Source: CAYSRC01 sp964446385
GTDB taxonomy: Bacteria; Bacillota; Clostridia; Oscillospirales; Ruminococcaceae
Assembly: GCA_964446385.1 (NCBI GenBank)
Contig: CAYUOH010000020.1
Span: forward strand, 1 to 24,876
DNA: 24,876 bases
Reading direction: 5' to 3'
Part shown: in pieces, positions 1 to 7,278 of the stretch
Position numbering within the stretch: position 1 is the first letter of the stretch
How the letters are laid out: every line of letters starts with the position of its first letter
Made by a program: the position numbers and the translations under genes
The notes under the pieces: generated by a model
The model's input: only the letters and a program-made list of their open reading frames with translations
What the model was told of the DNA's origin: nothing
Databases searched by the model: none

Positions 1-160
1 TATTTTACACATCCTTCCCCCTCTTGTCAACTCCTTTTTTCCTTTTTTTAGGAAAAGTTTCAATGATTTCTTCAACTTGTCCAAACATGCCTTTTTAAGC
101 CCTGAAAACTGTTTTTTTATCGGACTCGACTATTTATAAATAATCTCATTCTGGATTCGA

Positions 161-2191
161 TTATAAAAGGACCTTGTAATACATTCCATTTGTGCGTTCC
201 GCGGAGAAGGTGAGGCCGTTCTCGAAATCATCAAATATCCTGTCAAATTCGTCCGCAGTCTCGATAGTAAACCACAGAAGCGAATAACTTAATCCCGATA
301 AATTTCTGTCCGCGATATGCAGGGGTACCGAATTCAAAAGAGTGGATGAAAGATTTTCCTCACATTCCACGGGGAATCTGACGCCATATCTGTCAGTCAG
401 AAAATCATTTCCGCCGCATTTGGCACATCCCTTCCCGGCTTTAACCGGGCAATTACGGAAATGCATAAGGGGAAGCCTGCCGTAAGCGGCCACTCCGCGG
501 GGTATGACTCCCCGAATATGTTTGATATTTGACATCGGAATCTCAAAAGAAAGGGTGGCTGCCTTAAGACCGATTTCAGAATATTCTCGAAGGGCGCGCG
601 AGTTGGTTATATTAAGCCGGAATCCGCCGTAAATATCCATTCCTTCGTCTCTTCCCATGGCAACCGAATAGATGTTGTCCGCCCAGAGAGAGGTTACACC
701 CATGGCTTTTACCTTCAGTAACTTATTTCTGTACTGAGGTTCATTGTCGGGGAACAGTACCGGAGGCATCTCGGCAGTCAGTTTTTCGCCGTACTTTGAG
801 ACTATCTGCGATGTTATGCAGGATACCGGCATGATGATCCTCGCTGCTTTATCCGTATTCCTGCCTAGCTGTCCGGGCGTTTTAACTCTGACCCAGATTT
901 CCGGGGGGCTTTCCGGTACGATATTTTCTATCGGTGCTTTGTCTACTCTCCCGGTCTCGGGCGTCACTATGGCTCCTCTCAGTTCTGTGAGCCGTTCAAC
1001 TGCCTCGCGGCGCATTCCGTTCAGAACAGAAATCGGGACATTAAGCCCCTCTTCTATTTCGTAACCGGTAACGACAGGGTAAAACGGAGTTCCACCGAAT
1101 TTTTCAATGCTCTTTTTTACGGTCGTGGTATCTGTTTCACGTTTTTCAGCTCTGGCGGGGACCGGACCTGACACGGATACAATGTTGCATCCGTCCGAAA
1201 GGAGCAGATTGCTTCCGCTGATGTTCATGTTGAAACTGATATTTACGGGTATAAGTGGGGTTTCTTTGTCATACAGCCCCGCAAGGCTCTTTATCACGTC
1301 TTTTGTGCTTTCGACGTCGTCCTTTGTACGTACTCCGAACATAGAGTTGTCGCGTCGACCCATAAGATACCCGTCGGTAAATCCGCTGCGTGAAAACACG
1401 GCGCGGAGGGTTTCTTCGTCATAAGTTTTACCTTCAAGAGCCTGACGACATGCCATAACCGTGGCTGCAACATATTCGGGCCGTTTCATGCGACCCTCTA
1501 TCTTGAATGTGTTAACGCCGATATTGCTCATCTCCCTGATATGTTTTATAAGAGACATATCCTTCAGGGAAAGTGCATAACCGTTTGATCCGTTGTTCCA
1601 ATCGAGGCGGCAGGGCTGGGCACACATTCCTCTGTTTCCGCTCCGTCCGCCGAGCATGCAGGAAAGATAACAGTCCCCCGATACGCTCATGCAGTGGGCA
1701 CCGTGTATGAAAGCCTCGGTATTGATCGAAACCGCACTGCATATCTTTTCCATCTCGCCTAGGGTCAGCTCGCGCGCCAGAACAACTCCGTCGAAGCCCA
1801 GATCCTGCAGTTTGAGTGCTCCCAAAACATTGTGCACGGCGGTCTGGGTGCTGGCAAAACATTTAAGGGAGGGATAATAATCCTTGAAATAACGCAGAAC
1901 CGAGAAATCCTGAACAATGACCGCGTCTGCGCCGCTGTTGGCCACCAGATCGGCTTCTGCGACAAGCTTTTCGGTCTCGCTGTCCAGAATCAGGGTATTT
2001 ACAGTAACGTAAACCTTTGCACCTCGGACATGGCAGTAACTTACGGCTTGCGGAAGAGTTACCTCGTCGAAATTAACCGCATTGCGCCGGGCGTTGAATC
2101 CCTGAGCACCGAGATATACTGCGTTTGCTCCGCATCTGACGGCGGCGTAAACCTGTTCCTTTCCCCCCGCTGGAGCCAGTATTTCAGCCAT
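161..2191 (-). CDS. U32 family protein, RlhA-like with C-terminal DUF3656-type extension
   Basis: A 676-residue member of the U32 'peptidase/collagenase' family. Well-studied bacterial relatives (RlhA, TrhP) are Fe-S proteins that hydroxylate RNA rather than proteases; a large, two-part protein of this size resembles RlhA, which modifies 23S rRNA. Visible features are the N-terminal family opening ILAPAGGKEQVYAAVRCGA, the HGAHCMSVSGDC stretch and the following NRGMCAQPCR box, which together supply the clustered cysteines expected to hold a 4Fe-4S centre. KIEGRMKRPEYVA closes the catalytic part. The C-terminal third carries a second Cys-rich patch (CPVKAGKGCAKCGG). The ATG at 2191 follows a strong GGAGAGGAGG-rich ribosome site and overlaps the end of the small upstream ORF by 8 bases, suggesting coupled translation. 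The family call is firm; whether it modifies rRNA is inferred from homologues. Confidence 0.9.
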   Translation of the reverse strand: MAEILAPAGGKEQVYAAVRCGANAVYLGAQGFNARRNAVNFDEVTLPQAVSYCHVRGAKVYVTVNTLILDSETEKLVAEADLVANSGADAVIVQDFSVLRYFKDYYPSLKCFASTQTAVHNVLGALKLQDLGFDGVVLARELTLGEMEKICSAVSINTEAFIHGAHCMSVSGDCYLSCMLGGRSGNRGMCAQPCRLDWNNGSNGYALSLKDMSLIKHIREMSNIGVNTFKIEGRMKRPEYVAATVMACRQALEGKTYDEETLRAVFSRSGFTDGYLMGRRDNSMFGVRTKDDVESTKDVIKSLAGLYDKETPLIPVNISFNMNISGSNLLLSDGCNIVSVSGPVPARAEKRETDTTTVKKSIEKFGGTPFYPVVTGYEIEEGLNVPISVLNGMRREAVERLTELRGAIVTPETGRVDKAPIENIVPESPPEIWVRVKTPGQLGRNTDKAARIIMPVSCITSQIVSKYGEKLTAEMPPVLFPDNEPQYRNKLLKVKAMGVTSLWADNIYSVAMGRDEGMDIYGGFRLNITNSRALREYSEIGLKAATLSFEIPMSNIKHIRGVIPRGVAAYGRLPLMHFRNCPVKAGKGCAKCGGNDFLTDRYGVRFPVECEENLSSTLLNSVPLHIADRNLSGLSYSLLWFTIETADEFDRIFDDFENGLTFSAERTNGMYYKVLL

Positions 2192-2399
2192 TTACTCCCC
2201 TCCTCTCCTTCAGATAGCAGCCTATTCTTGAAATTTCTTCAGTTCTTCTTTCCGAAGAAACGGGAAACAACATTCTTAAAACACCGAATATTCCGAAATT
2301 CTCGAATTTAACCAGTGCCGCCGAATTGTAATCAAGCAGATTAAAAGCAAAATCAGTGGAGGTTTCGCCGTACTTAAGATACTTATTCACATCCATCAT
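2184..2399 (-). CDS. small hypothetical protein upstream of the U32 gene
   Basis: A 71-codon ORF beginning ATGATG at 2399 behind an AAGGA-type ribosome site and ending inside the first codons of the U32 gene (8-base overlap). I do not recognise the protein. It has mixed composition, no Cys cluster, one short hydrophobic stretch (FGIFGVLRMLF, about residues 36-46) and a basic C-terminus. The tight overlap and correct spacing favour a translated leader gene or small partner in the same transcript. A leftover 3' end of a decayed gene is the alternative. The second ATG at 2396 has slightly better spacing from the ribosome site. Confidence 0.5.
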   Translation of the reverse strand: MMDVNKYLKYGETSTDFAFNLLDYNSAALVKFENFGIFGVLRMLFPVSSERRTEEISRIGCYLKERRGVNG

Positions 2400-2437
2400 G
2401 ATCCTTTTTTAAGCACATCATTATTCCTTCATTATGT

Positions 2438-2448
2438 TATAATATAAT
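2438..2448 (+). promoter_or_regulatory. extended -10 promoter region for the rightward U32 gene
   Basis: Two overlapping TATAAT hexamers (2438-2443 and 2443-2448) lie about 30 bases before the start codon. The first has the TGn extension (TGTTATAAT). No good -35 is visible, as is usual for extended -10 promoters. The 2400-2479 gap is very AT-rich and must also hold the leftward promoter for the 71-codon ORF and the large U32 gene. Confidence 0.5.
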
Positions 2449-2479
2449 ATATTATTACTATTATATAAAGAGTGTGCTT

Positions 2480-3682
2480 ATGAACAAGCCTGAAGTTCTG
2501 GCTCCCGCCGGAAACATGGAAAAACTTATTATGGCCGTCGAATACGGCGCTGACGCGGTATATCTTGCGGGAACCATGTTCGGAATGCGAGCTGGCACCG
2601 ACAATTTTACTCGCGAATCACTCAAAGAGGCAATCGATTTCTGCCACGGACGCGGTGTAAAGGTCTACGTGACCGTTAATACAATTCCCACACAGGACGA
2701 GGTAATTTTGCTTCCGGAATACCTGGAATACCTCGGGTCGATATCACCCGACGCAGCTATCCTTGCGGATATCGGCGTAATGAATCTGTTTAAAAAATAC
2801 GCATCGAATTGCGGGATACATATCAGCACCCAGGCCGGCGTAATGAACAGCGAAACAGCAAAGGCGTTCTATGACCTTGGCGCGTCACGAGTCGTGCTTG
2901 CCAGAGAAACGTCGCTGGAGTCCATCCGTACTCTCAGGAAAAACATACCCGATGACCTTCAAATTGAGGCTTTCTGCCACGGGGCGATGTGTTTATCGTT
3001 TTCAGGCAGATGCGTAATCTCCAATTACCTTGCAGGAAGAGACGCCAACCGCGGCGAGTGCGCACAGCCCTGCCGCTGGAAATACCGTATTGCCGAGGAA
3101 AAGGCCCCAGGCGAATGGATGGATATCACAGAGAATGACGGCACATATCTGTATAATTCAAAGGACATGTGCACTATCAATTTCGTTAAGGAAATGACTG
3201 AATCCGGCGTTTCGGCATTGAAAATCGAAGGCCGCACCAAATCCTCATACTTCGTGGCAAGCACCACAGCCGCCTACCGCAACGCGGTGGATTACGCGAT
3301 GAAGGGTCAGCCGCTTCCGCAGATCTGGCTTGACGAGGTAAACAAGGTCAGCCACCGTCCCTATTCCACCGGATTCTATTTCACAGAACCGGGCCAGCAC
3401 ACCGCCGATTCGCAGTATATTACCGAATACGATGTCGTCGCAGTAGTCAACAGTTGCGACGAAAACGGAAACGCTGTATTGCATCAGAGAAACAAGTTTT
3501 ATCCTGGGGACAATCTCGAAATCCTTTCACCGAGCAGGGAACCCCGGAGTTTTGTTATCGGTGAAATGACTGATGAGAATATGAATCCGATTGAGGATAC
3601 CCGGCATCCAAATATGCTTATTCACACGAAACTGCCATTTCTTGTTCCGTCAAACAGCTTTCTGCGCAAAAGACGTGACTGA
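2480..3682 (+). CDS. U32 family protein, TrhP/YegQ-like tRNA hydroxylation enzyme
   Basis: A 400-residue U32 protein of the size and layout of TrhP (YegQ in E. coli, YrrO in Bacillus), which makes 5-hydroxyuridine at the wobble base of tRNA using prephenate. Seen here: the opening PEVLAPAGNMEKL, the substrate/Fe-S segment CHGAMCLSFSGRC followed by NRGECAQPCRW, and the late KIEGRTKSSYFVA box. These match the family order and leave all the clustered cysteines in place. A GTG at 2474 is also in frame, but the AAAGAG ribosome site at 2467-2472 sits 7 bases before the ATG at 2480 and only one base before the GTG, so the ATG is preferred. It is transcribed away from the larger U32 paralogue. The tRNA target is inferred from homologues. 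Confidence 0.88.
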   Translation: MNKPEVLAPAGNMEKLIMAVEYGADAVYLAGTMFGMRAGTDNFTRESLKEAIDFCHGRGVKVYVTVNTIPTQDEVILLPEYLEYLGSISPDAAILADIGVMNLFKKYASNCGIHISTQAGVMNSETAKAFYDLGASRVVLARETSLESIRTLRKNIPDDLQIEAFCHGAMCLSFSGRCVISNYLAGRDANRGECAQPCRWKYRIAEEKAPGEWMDITENDGTYLYNSKDMCTINFVKEMTESGVSALKIEGRTKSSYFVASTTAAYRNAVDYAMKGQPLPQIWLDEVNKVSHRPYSTGFYFTEPGQHTADSQYITEYDVVAVVNSCDENGNAVLHQRNKFYPGDNLEILSPSREPRSFVIGEMTDENMNPIEDTRHPNMLIHTKLPFLVPSNSFLRKRRD

Positions 3683-3735
3683 TATATTGTTCCCTTGAAT
3701 TCATGAGATCATATAACAATTAACGAGGTGATATT

Positions 3736-4455
3736 ATGGGTTTATTCGATAAAAAATTCTGCAGTGTATGCGGTGAGAAAATAGGCCTTCTGGGCAACCG
3801 CAAGCTAGAAGACGGTAATCTCTGCAAAAATTGTGCTGCGAAGCTTTCACCCTGGTTCTCCGACCGCCGCAGCAGCTCCGTCGAGGAGATAAAGGAGCAG
3901 CTGGCTTACCGCGAGACCAACAAAGCCATGGTTGCCGCATTCAAGACCACACGTACTCTCGGAAAAGATACACGCGTACTGCTCGATGAGGACAAAGGCG
4001 TATTTATGGTAACATCATCCTCCAACATCGCCGACGTTAACCCCGATGTACTGGCTTTCTCTGACTTTACAGGCTGCACAATGGAGGTTGACGAGAACAA
4101 GTCCGAGATTAAGCGCAAGAACACCGACGGCCAGGAGGTCAGCTATAATCCTCCCAGATACTCATTTGATTATAATTTCTATATCACAATCAACGTCAAC
4201 AATCCTTATTTCAACGAAATCCGTTTCCGCCTGAATTCCTCCTCAGTGGAAAACAAATACAGCCCGGAGTATAATTCCTACGAGGCCATGGGCAACGAGA
4301 TTAAGCAGGCTCTGCTCCAGATCCGTTCTAACATCCGTCAGAACTCCGCCGAGGCATCAAAGCCGAAAAATGCGGTAACTTGTCCCCACTGCAGCGCTAC
4401 GACAATGCCCACAGAAAACGGATGCTGCGAATACTGCGGAGCCGCGCTTATCTGA
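3736..4455 (+). CDS. DUF4428-type double zinc-ribbon protein
   Basis: 239 residues. The N-terminus has the DUF4428 zinc-ribbon pattern, CSVC at residues 9-12 and CKNC at 30-33. It is followed by a central beta-rich region with many NxYF and YxF motifs, resembling bacterial proteins annotated only as DUF4428 domain proteins. The C-terminus carries a second zinc ribbon, CPHC then CCEYCG. There is no signal peptide or membrane span, so it is probably cytosolic. The ATG at 3736 follows GAGGTGA with good spacing. It starts 53 bases after the U32 gene and is closed by a strong terminator, so it may share the U32 transcript. The molecular role is unknown; the family call rests on the Cys pattern and general layout. 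Confidence 0.8.
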   Translation: MGLFDKKFCSVCGEKIGLLGNRKLEDGNLCKNCAAKLSPWFSDRRSSSVEEIKEQLAYRETNKAMVAAFKTTRTLGKDTRVLLDEDKGVFMVTSSSNIADVNPDVLAFSDFTGCTMEVDENKSEIKRKNTDGQEVSYNPPRYSFDYNFYITINVNNPYFNEIRFRLNSSSVENKYSPEYNSYEAMGNEIKQALLQIRSNIRQNSAEASKPKNAVTCPHCSATTMPTENGCCEYCGAALI

Positions 4456-4470
4456 GATTAACCGAAACCA

Positions 4471-4502
4471 AAAGAAGGTCCGGATTCCGGACCTTCTTTT
4501 TT
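4471..4502 (+). terminator. rho-independent terminator after the DUF4428 gene
   Basis: A 13-bp perfect stem (AAAGAAGGTCCGG with its complement) around a 3-base ATT loop ends in a run of six or more T. It lies 15 bases past the stop codon. Confidence 0.9.
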
Positions 4503-4570
4503 AATATTTAATTCGAGTTGTCCTAATTATTCTATTCCCCATATCATTCAAAACCTTCTTTTAGGCGCAT

Positions 4571-4651
4571 GTTTCCCATTTGTCGACAGAATCGTCCCGG
4601 GACACATATGGGTGCTTTTCACCGGTATCATCCAGATTGCCTGGACTACCG
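4571..4651. repeat. palindrome-rich, possibly REP-like intergenic element
   Basis: This stretch holds three nested or adjacent inverted repeats: the perfect 10-mer GTCCCGGGAC at 4594-4603, outer arms CCCAT at 4575 and ATGGG at 4608-4612 with imperfect GTC/GAC pairs inside, and a separate hairpin at 4623-4651 (CGGTA and CCAG pairing with CTGG and TACCG). The GTCGACAGAATCGTCCC run looks similar to dispersed short palindromic repeats I have seen in Firmicutes, but I cannot confirm a match here. No gene on either strand explains it. The rest of the 4503-4663 gap shows nothing else. Confidence 0.3.
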
Positions 4652-4663
4652 ATTGAACAGAAT

Positions 4664-5122
4664 TCATCTATTCGTCCTGCTCGACATATTCTCTTCCCGG
4701 TTGTCTACATTTCCACGGAAGACGTAATACCGCTGGTAAAGAAACTCTGTGACGAAGTTTACCGCCAGCGTGGCAAAATAAACGATATCGGCGGCAGGGA
4801 GGTATGTGGCGAAACGAACCTCCACAAGCCAGTTTCCCAATATGGTGGACAGCGGTGTGAAAACGGCATAAAAAGCAAAGGTCTTGAGCACCGCAGCTGG
4901 TATATTTGCGGCAGACTGGAACGTGAATCGGCGGTTCAGCGTGAAGTTCCAGACAACGGAGGCTACAAGCGCAGGCAGATAACAAGCCCAATAACCGAAA
5001 GAAGGAATCAGACCGAGAAGATAAAACAAGCCTGTTTCAATGAGTCCTGCAGAAATGGAAAATAATCCAAACTTAACAAACCTCCAAAGCTCTTTACCTG
5101 CTTCGTTATGTTTTTTTTTCAT
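4664..5122 (-). CDS. GtrA-like polytopic membrane protein
   Basis: 152 residues with four predicted membrane spans (about residues 14-33, 41-61, 83-104 and 112-133) and the GtrA signature: FVKFGLFSISAGLIETG in the first span, VVWNFTLNRRFTF after the second, and FVTEFLYQRYYVF at the end. GtrA proteins are thought to move polyprenyl-phosphate-linked sugars across the membrane for surface polysaccharide decoration. The ATG at 5122 follows a GAGGTC ribosome site. It is leftward and separated by 239 bases from the PAP2 gene behind it, with its own promoter candidate, so it is probably a separate transcript. No glycosyltransferase partner is adjacent, so the substrate is open. Confidence 0.85.
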   Translation of the reverse strand: MKKKHNEAGKELWRFVKFGLFSISAGLIETGLFYLLGLIPSFGYWACYLPALVASVVWNFTLNRRFTFQSAANIPAAVLKTFAFYAVFTPLSTILGNWLVEVRFATYLPAADIVYFATLAVNFVTEFLYQRYYVFRGNVDNREENMSSRTNR

Positions 5123-5253
5123 ATGACCTCACAAACATTTAACAAATGTGATTTGGCTTACAAGACTAATTTCCGAATCAATGGCGTTCCTTCACCATCA
5201 ATTATTTCTTGATTCCCAAGAGAGTGCGTGTGCAAAAAAAAGCAAGTGCACTT

Positions 5254-5262
5254 ATTATATCA
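5254..5262 (-). promoter_or_regulatory. extended -10 promoter before the GtrA gene
   Basis: On the minus strand TGATATAAT (TGn extension plus TATAAT) lies about 130 bases upstream of the GtrA start. The -35 position is poor. The leader also contains a 6-bp hairpin (ACATTT/AAATGT, 5135-5149) just ahead of the ribosome site. The rest of the 5123-5361 gap shows nothing I can name. Confidence 0.4.
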
Positions 5263-5361
5263 TGTTAAGGAATGTTTTTATTAGAAATTAGTGCAGACCG
5301 ATATTACCTCGTTTAACCAACGAATAAGACGAAAAGGCACACATAAGAACACCAGAGTACA

Positions 5362-6066
5362 TCAGTTTGAAGAGCTGCTCTCATCTCTCTTTGTTTTGAT
5401 CAGGCGCTTTTGCCGGTAATATTTTCCGAACACAATCCACTCAGCCAGCATGCATAACGGTATGGCTGCAAAAATGTCCACAACGGAATGCTGCTTGATA
5501 AATGCAACCGAAACACAAATGAGGATAACCCCACTAACGATGATGGCTTTTACGACTTTGGAATCGGATTTATCCTTAAGCCACACGGACGCGATGCCAA
5601 TCGAATAAGCAACATGAAGCGACGGGCACACACCCGTGCTTGTATCCACAGAATATAGCAAACCAACTATATATGTTAAAAAGTTGTCTCTCGGAAATAC
5701 ATCGGGACGCAAGTCCTGCCGATTTGGCCACAAAATGTAAACAGCCATAGCTATGACCTGTGTGATTATGATATAAATCTGCAGTTTTTTAAAGCTGTCA
5801 ACTTTATAGAGCAGGAAGTACAATAAAGACACCACGACTAGAAGGTACCAGCTTACATAGGGTATAACGAACCACTCGCAAAAAGGCACCAAATCATCCA
5901 ACCGGCTGTGGACCGGATAGCACTTTTCAATTGGGATCAGATTCTCCGTTAAAAAATAGAGAACGAAATAGCCCAACCAGCTCAGCAGGAGAAACAAATG
6001 GCGAAACCGGGGGCTTGTGATATTAGAAAAACGCAGGGTGCGATAATCCACTTCCGGTTTTCTCAT
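5362..6066 (-). CDS. PAP2-superfamily membrane phosphatase
   Basis: 234 residues, mostly membrane spans. The PAP2 (phosphatidic acid phosphatase type 2) catalytic motifs are visible: PSLH at residues 148-151, in the place of the usual SGH motif, and KQHSVVD at 191-197, where His193 and Asp197 match the nucleophile and its partner. The first motif (usually K-x6-RP) is recognisable only as NRQDLRP before the lumenal loop. The CPSLH variant resembles PAP2 proteins of the inositol-phosphorylceramide-synthase-like subgroup. It probably removes phosphate from lipid phosphates (phosphatidate or polyprenyl diphosphate) at the outer membrane face. Its ATG overlaps the stop of the acyltransferase gene by the classic ATGA, behind a GAGGTGA site, so the pair is co-translated and likely acts on one lipid pathway. 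The C-terminus ends in a basic and Ser-rich tail. Confidence 0.85.
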   Translation of the reverse strand: MRKPEVDYRTLRFSNITSPRFRHLFLLLSWLGYFVLYFLTENLIPIEKCYPVHSRLDDLVPFCEWFVIPYVSWYLLVVVSLLYFLLYKVDSFKKLQIYIIITQVIAMAVYILWPNRQDLRPDVFPRDNFLTYIVGLLYSVDTSTGVCPSLHVAYSIGIASVWLKDKSDSKVVKAIIVSGVILICVSVAFIKQHSVVDIFAAIPLCMLAEWIVFGKYYRQKRLIKTKRDESSSSN

Positions 6067-6839
6067 GTTGAAGTCACCTCTTCGTCAATATTACAAGGAT
6101 ACTCCTTAACGGTTATATTAGCGTAAGGAACAACGGTATGCCGGGGCAGTTTTATGGCAATGTCCTTAATCTCGTTCATCAGGTACTCGCAGATTCGACG
6201 GCGTTCTTCACAAATGGGATTATCCGGGCAAAAAGCAATGGGTTTTCCCAAACACAACTTCTTAAGTTTGGGAGCGATATACATAGGGACAAAGGAAAGC
6301 ACTTTTCCCGTACGTTGATAATAGACCTTTGCGATGTCAATGAACTTATCCTGAAAGTTGTTTACAATGTGGTTGCGGGGTTCGTAGCATTCAGGAAATA
6401 TGATTACATTGGTATTGTCTCTTAAAGCATTTACTGTTTGCTTAAACGTAGAGATCAGTCTGCTGTCTCGGTAAACGGGGATGGTATTCGCATTTTTGAA
6501 TATACACACCGAGACGGGCGCAATAAGGTAGGACAAAAGCTTATAAAACCAACGAATACGCTTCGGTTTGCCGCTCCAAAAATCCTGGTTTGCATAAGCC
6601 GGTACTTCTTTCAGGTACATCATCTGGCTTGCGCACCAGATAGCCCGTTTCCCCGGAAAATACAGTTCGCCGCAAATCGGACCATTCATCTGAGAATGAT
6701 TCCCAACAACAACACAGGCTTCGGAGGGCAAATTCTCGGTTCCGTCCACCGTTATTTTGGGATATATTAAATGTACCAACCAACGAATACAGCGGTAGAC
6801 AATACGTGAAAACCCGCTATGCTTTTGCTGCCGGCTCAT
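6063..6839 (-). CDS. PlsC-like lysophospholipid acyltransferase, atypical active site
   Basis: 258 residues resembling 1-acyl-glycerol-3-phosphate acyltransferases, which add the second acyl chain to make phosphatidate. Motif I appears as NHSQMNG at residues 47-53; the normal catalytic pair is H-x4-D, but Gly53 stands where Asp is expected. Motif II is IPVYRDSR (120-127), motif III FPECYEP (148-154, usually FPEG-T/S-R) and motif IV VPMYI (184-188). The fold is therefore clear but two motifs diverge. An upstream in-frame TTG at 6863 is possible, but the GGAGGG ribosome site lies 7 bases before the ATG at 6839, which is chosen. The stop overlaps the PAP2 start (ATGA). A normal acyltransferase, a shifted specificity or a non-catalytic role are all possible. 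Confidence 0.8.
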   Translation of the reverse strand: MSRQQKHSGFSRIVYRCIRWLVHLIYPKITVDGTENLPSEACVVVGNHSQMNGPICGELYFPGKRAIWCASQMMYLKEVPAYANQDFWSGKPKRIRWFYKLLSYLIAPVSVCIFKNANTIPVYRDSRLISTFKQTVNALRDNTNVIIFPECYEPRNHIVNNFQDKFIDIAKVYYQRTGKVLSFVPMYIAPKLKKLCLGKPIAFCPDNPICEERRRICEYLMNEIKDIAIKLPRHTVVPYANITVKEYPCNIDEEVTST

Positions 6840-6855
6840 TCGGAATCCCTCCGCT

Positions 6856-6884
6856 TTGAACAATCGTATATTTGCTATTATAAT
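6856..6884 (+). promoter_or_regulatory. sigma-A promoter facing right into the 6885-7070 gap
   Basis: TTGAAC at 6856-6861, a 17-base spacer and TATAAT at 6879-6884. The -10 sits inside the perfect palindrome CTATTATAATAG (6875-6886), so the same AT core can also serve the leftward acyltransferase gene, although a leftward -35 is weak. No protein gene with a ribosome site follows on the plus strand before the terminator at 7034. Confidence 0.55.
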
Positions 6885-6890
6885 AGAGGA

Positions 6891-7072
6891 AATTGTCCTA
6901 TTGTGCTACTCTTTTTATAAATGTCGGGGAAGGACTTATCCGCCCAAATAAAGCTCGACCAAGCCTATTCTCGAAATATGATAATAAATTCCATTATAAC
7001 TTATAATGTAGACAGTTATATATCTAGCGCAACAAAAAGCGGTTAAAACGCATTGTTTTAACCGCTTTTTCA
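6891..7072 (+). ncRNA. candidate small RNA between divergent genes
   Basis: A good rightward promoter (6856-6884) is followed about 150 bases later by a strong intrinsic terminator (7034-7070), with no convincing gene between. The predicted transcript is about 180 bases. A 41-codon reading frame (ATG at 6921, stop within the terminator stem at 7044) exists but has no ribosome binding site, so a non-coding RNA or an attenuated leader for the nad operon is equally possible. I recognise no known RNA family here. Confidence 0.3.
7034..7072 (+). terminator. strong intrinsic terminator in the acyltransferase-nadA gap
   Basis: A perfect 16-bp stem (7034-7049 with 7055-7070) and 5-base loop, rich in G/C in the middle and ending in TTTTT. 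It also has five T on the other strand, so it can work both ways. It does not follow any intact protein gene. Confidence 0.85.
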
Positions 7073-7114
7073 TGTTTAGGTAAAACAACAAACTGTTACT
7101 GGAAAGCCTGATTT

Positions 7115-7138
7115 GTAGTAAACAGGTGCGTTTAGTAC
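7115..7138. promoter_or_regulatory. imperfect palindrome, candidate NiaR operator 1
   Basis: Arms GTAGTAAAC and GTTTAGTAC (one mismatch in nine) flank an AGGTGC centre, about 140 bases before nadA. The centre shares CAGGTG with the minus strand of the second site at 7214. Assignment to NiaR is inferred from the presence of niaR in the operon. Confidence 0.35.
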
Positions 7139-7213
7139 CTCATTGATGGAGCTTTGTTATTCTTAGAATGCACCCAAATGTAAGAAAGGGTCTCCAATAT
7201 CTTTACAGCAAGC

Positions 7214-7242
7214 TTGACACCTGACAATCTTCGTGAAATAAT
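7214..7242 (+). promoter_or_regulatory. nadA operon promoter with overlapping candidate NiaR operator 2
   Basis: TTGACA at 7214-7219, a 17-base spacer and AATAAT at 7237-7242, 36 bases before the nadA start. The -35 lies inside a near-palindrome TTGACACCTGACAA (7214-7227, pattern TTGnCAnnTGnCAA), exactly where a repressor would block RNA polymerase. Confidence 0.6.
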
Positions 7243-7278
7243 AGCAGATAAAAATATGCAACTAATCATGAGGCAAAC

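Noticed and set aside
1..160. Gene or terminator in the left-hand 160 bases
   Set aside because: Only a weak ATAATC/GATTAT hairpin overlapping the U32 stop and some T-rich tracts are present; nothing supports a feature.
4580..5065. 161-codon plus-strand frame opposite GtrA
   Set aside because: Antisense to a clear four-span GtrA gene, with no ribosome site; composition typical of a shadow frame.
6921..7046. 41-codon plus-strand ORF inside the possible small RNA
   Set aside because: No ribosome binding site and its stop lies within the terminator stem; kept only as an alternative in the small RNA entry.
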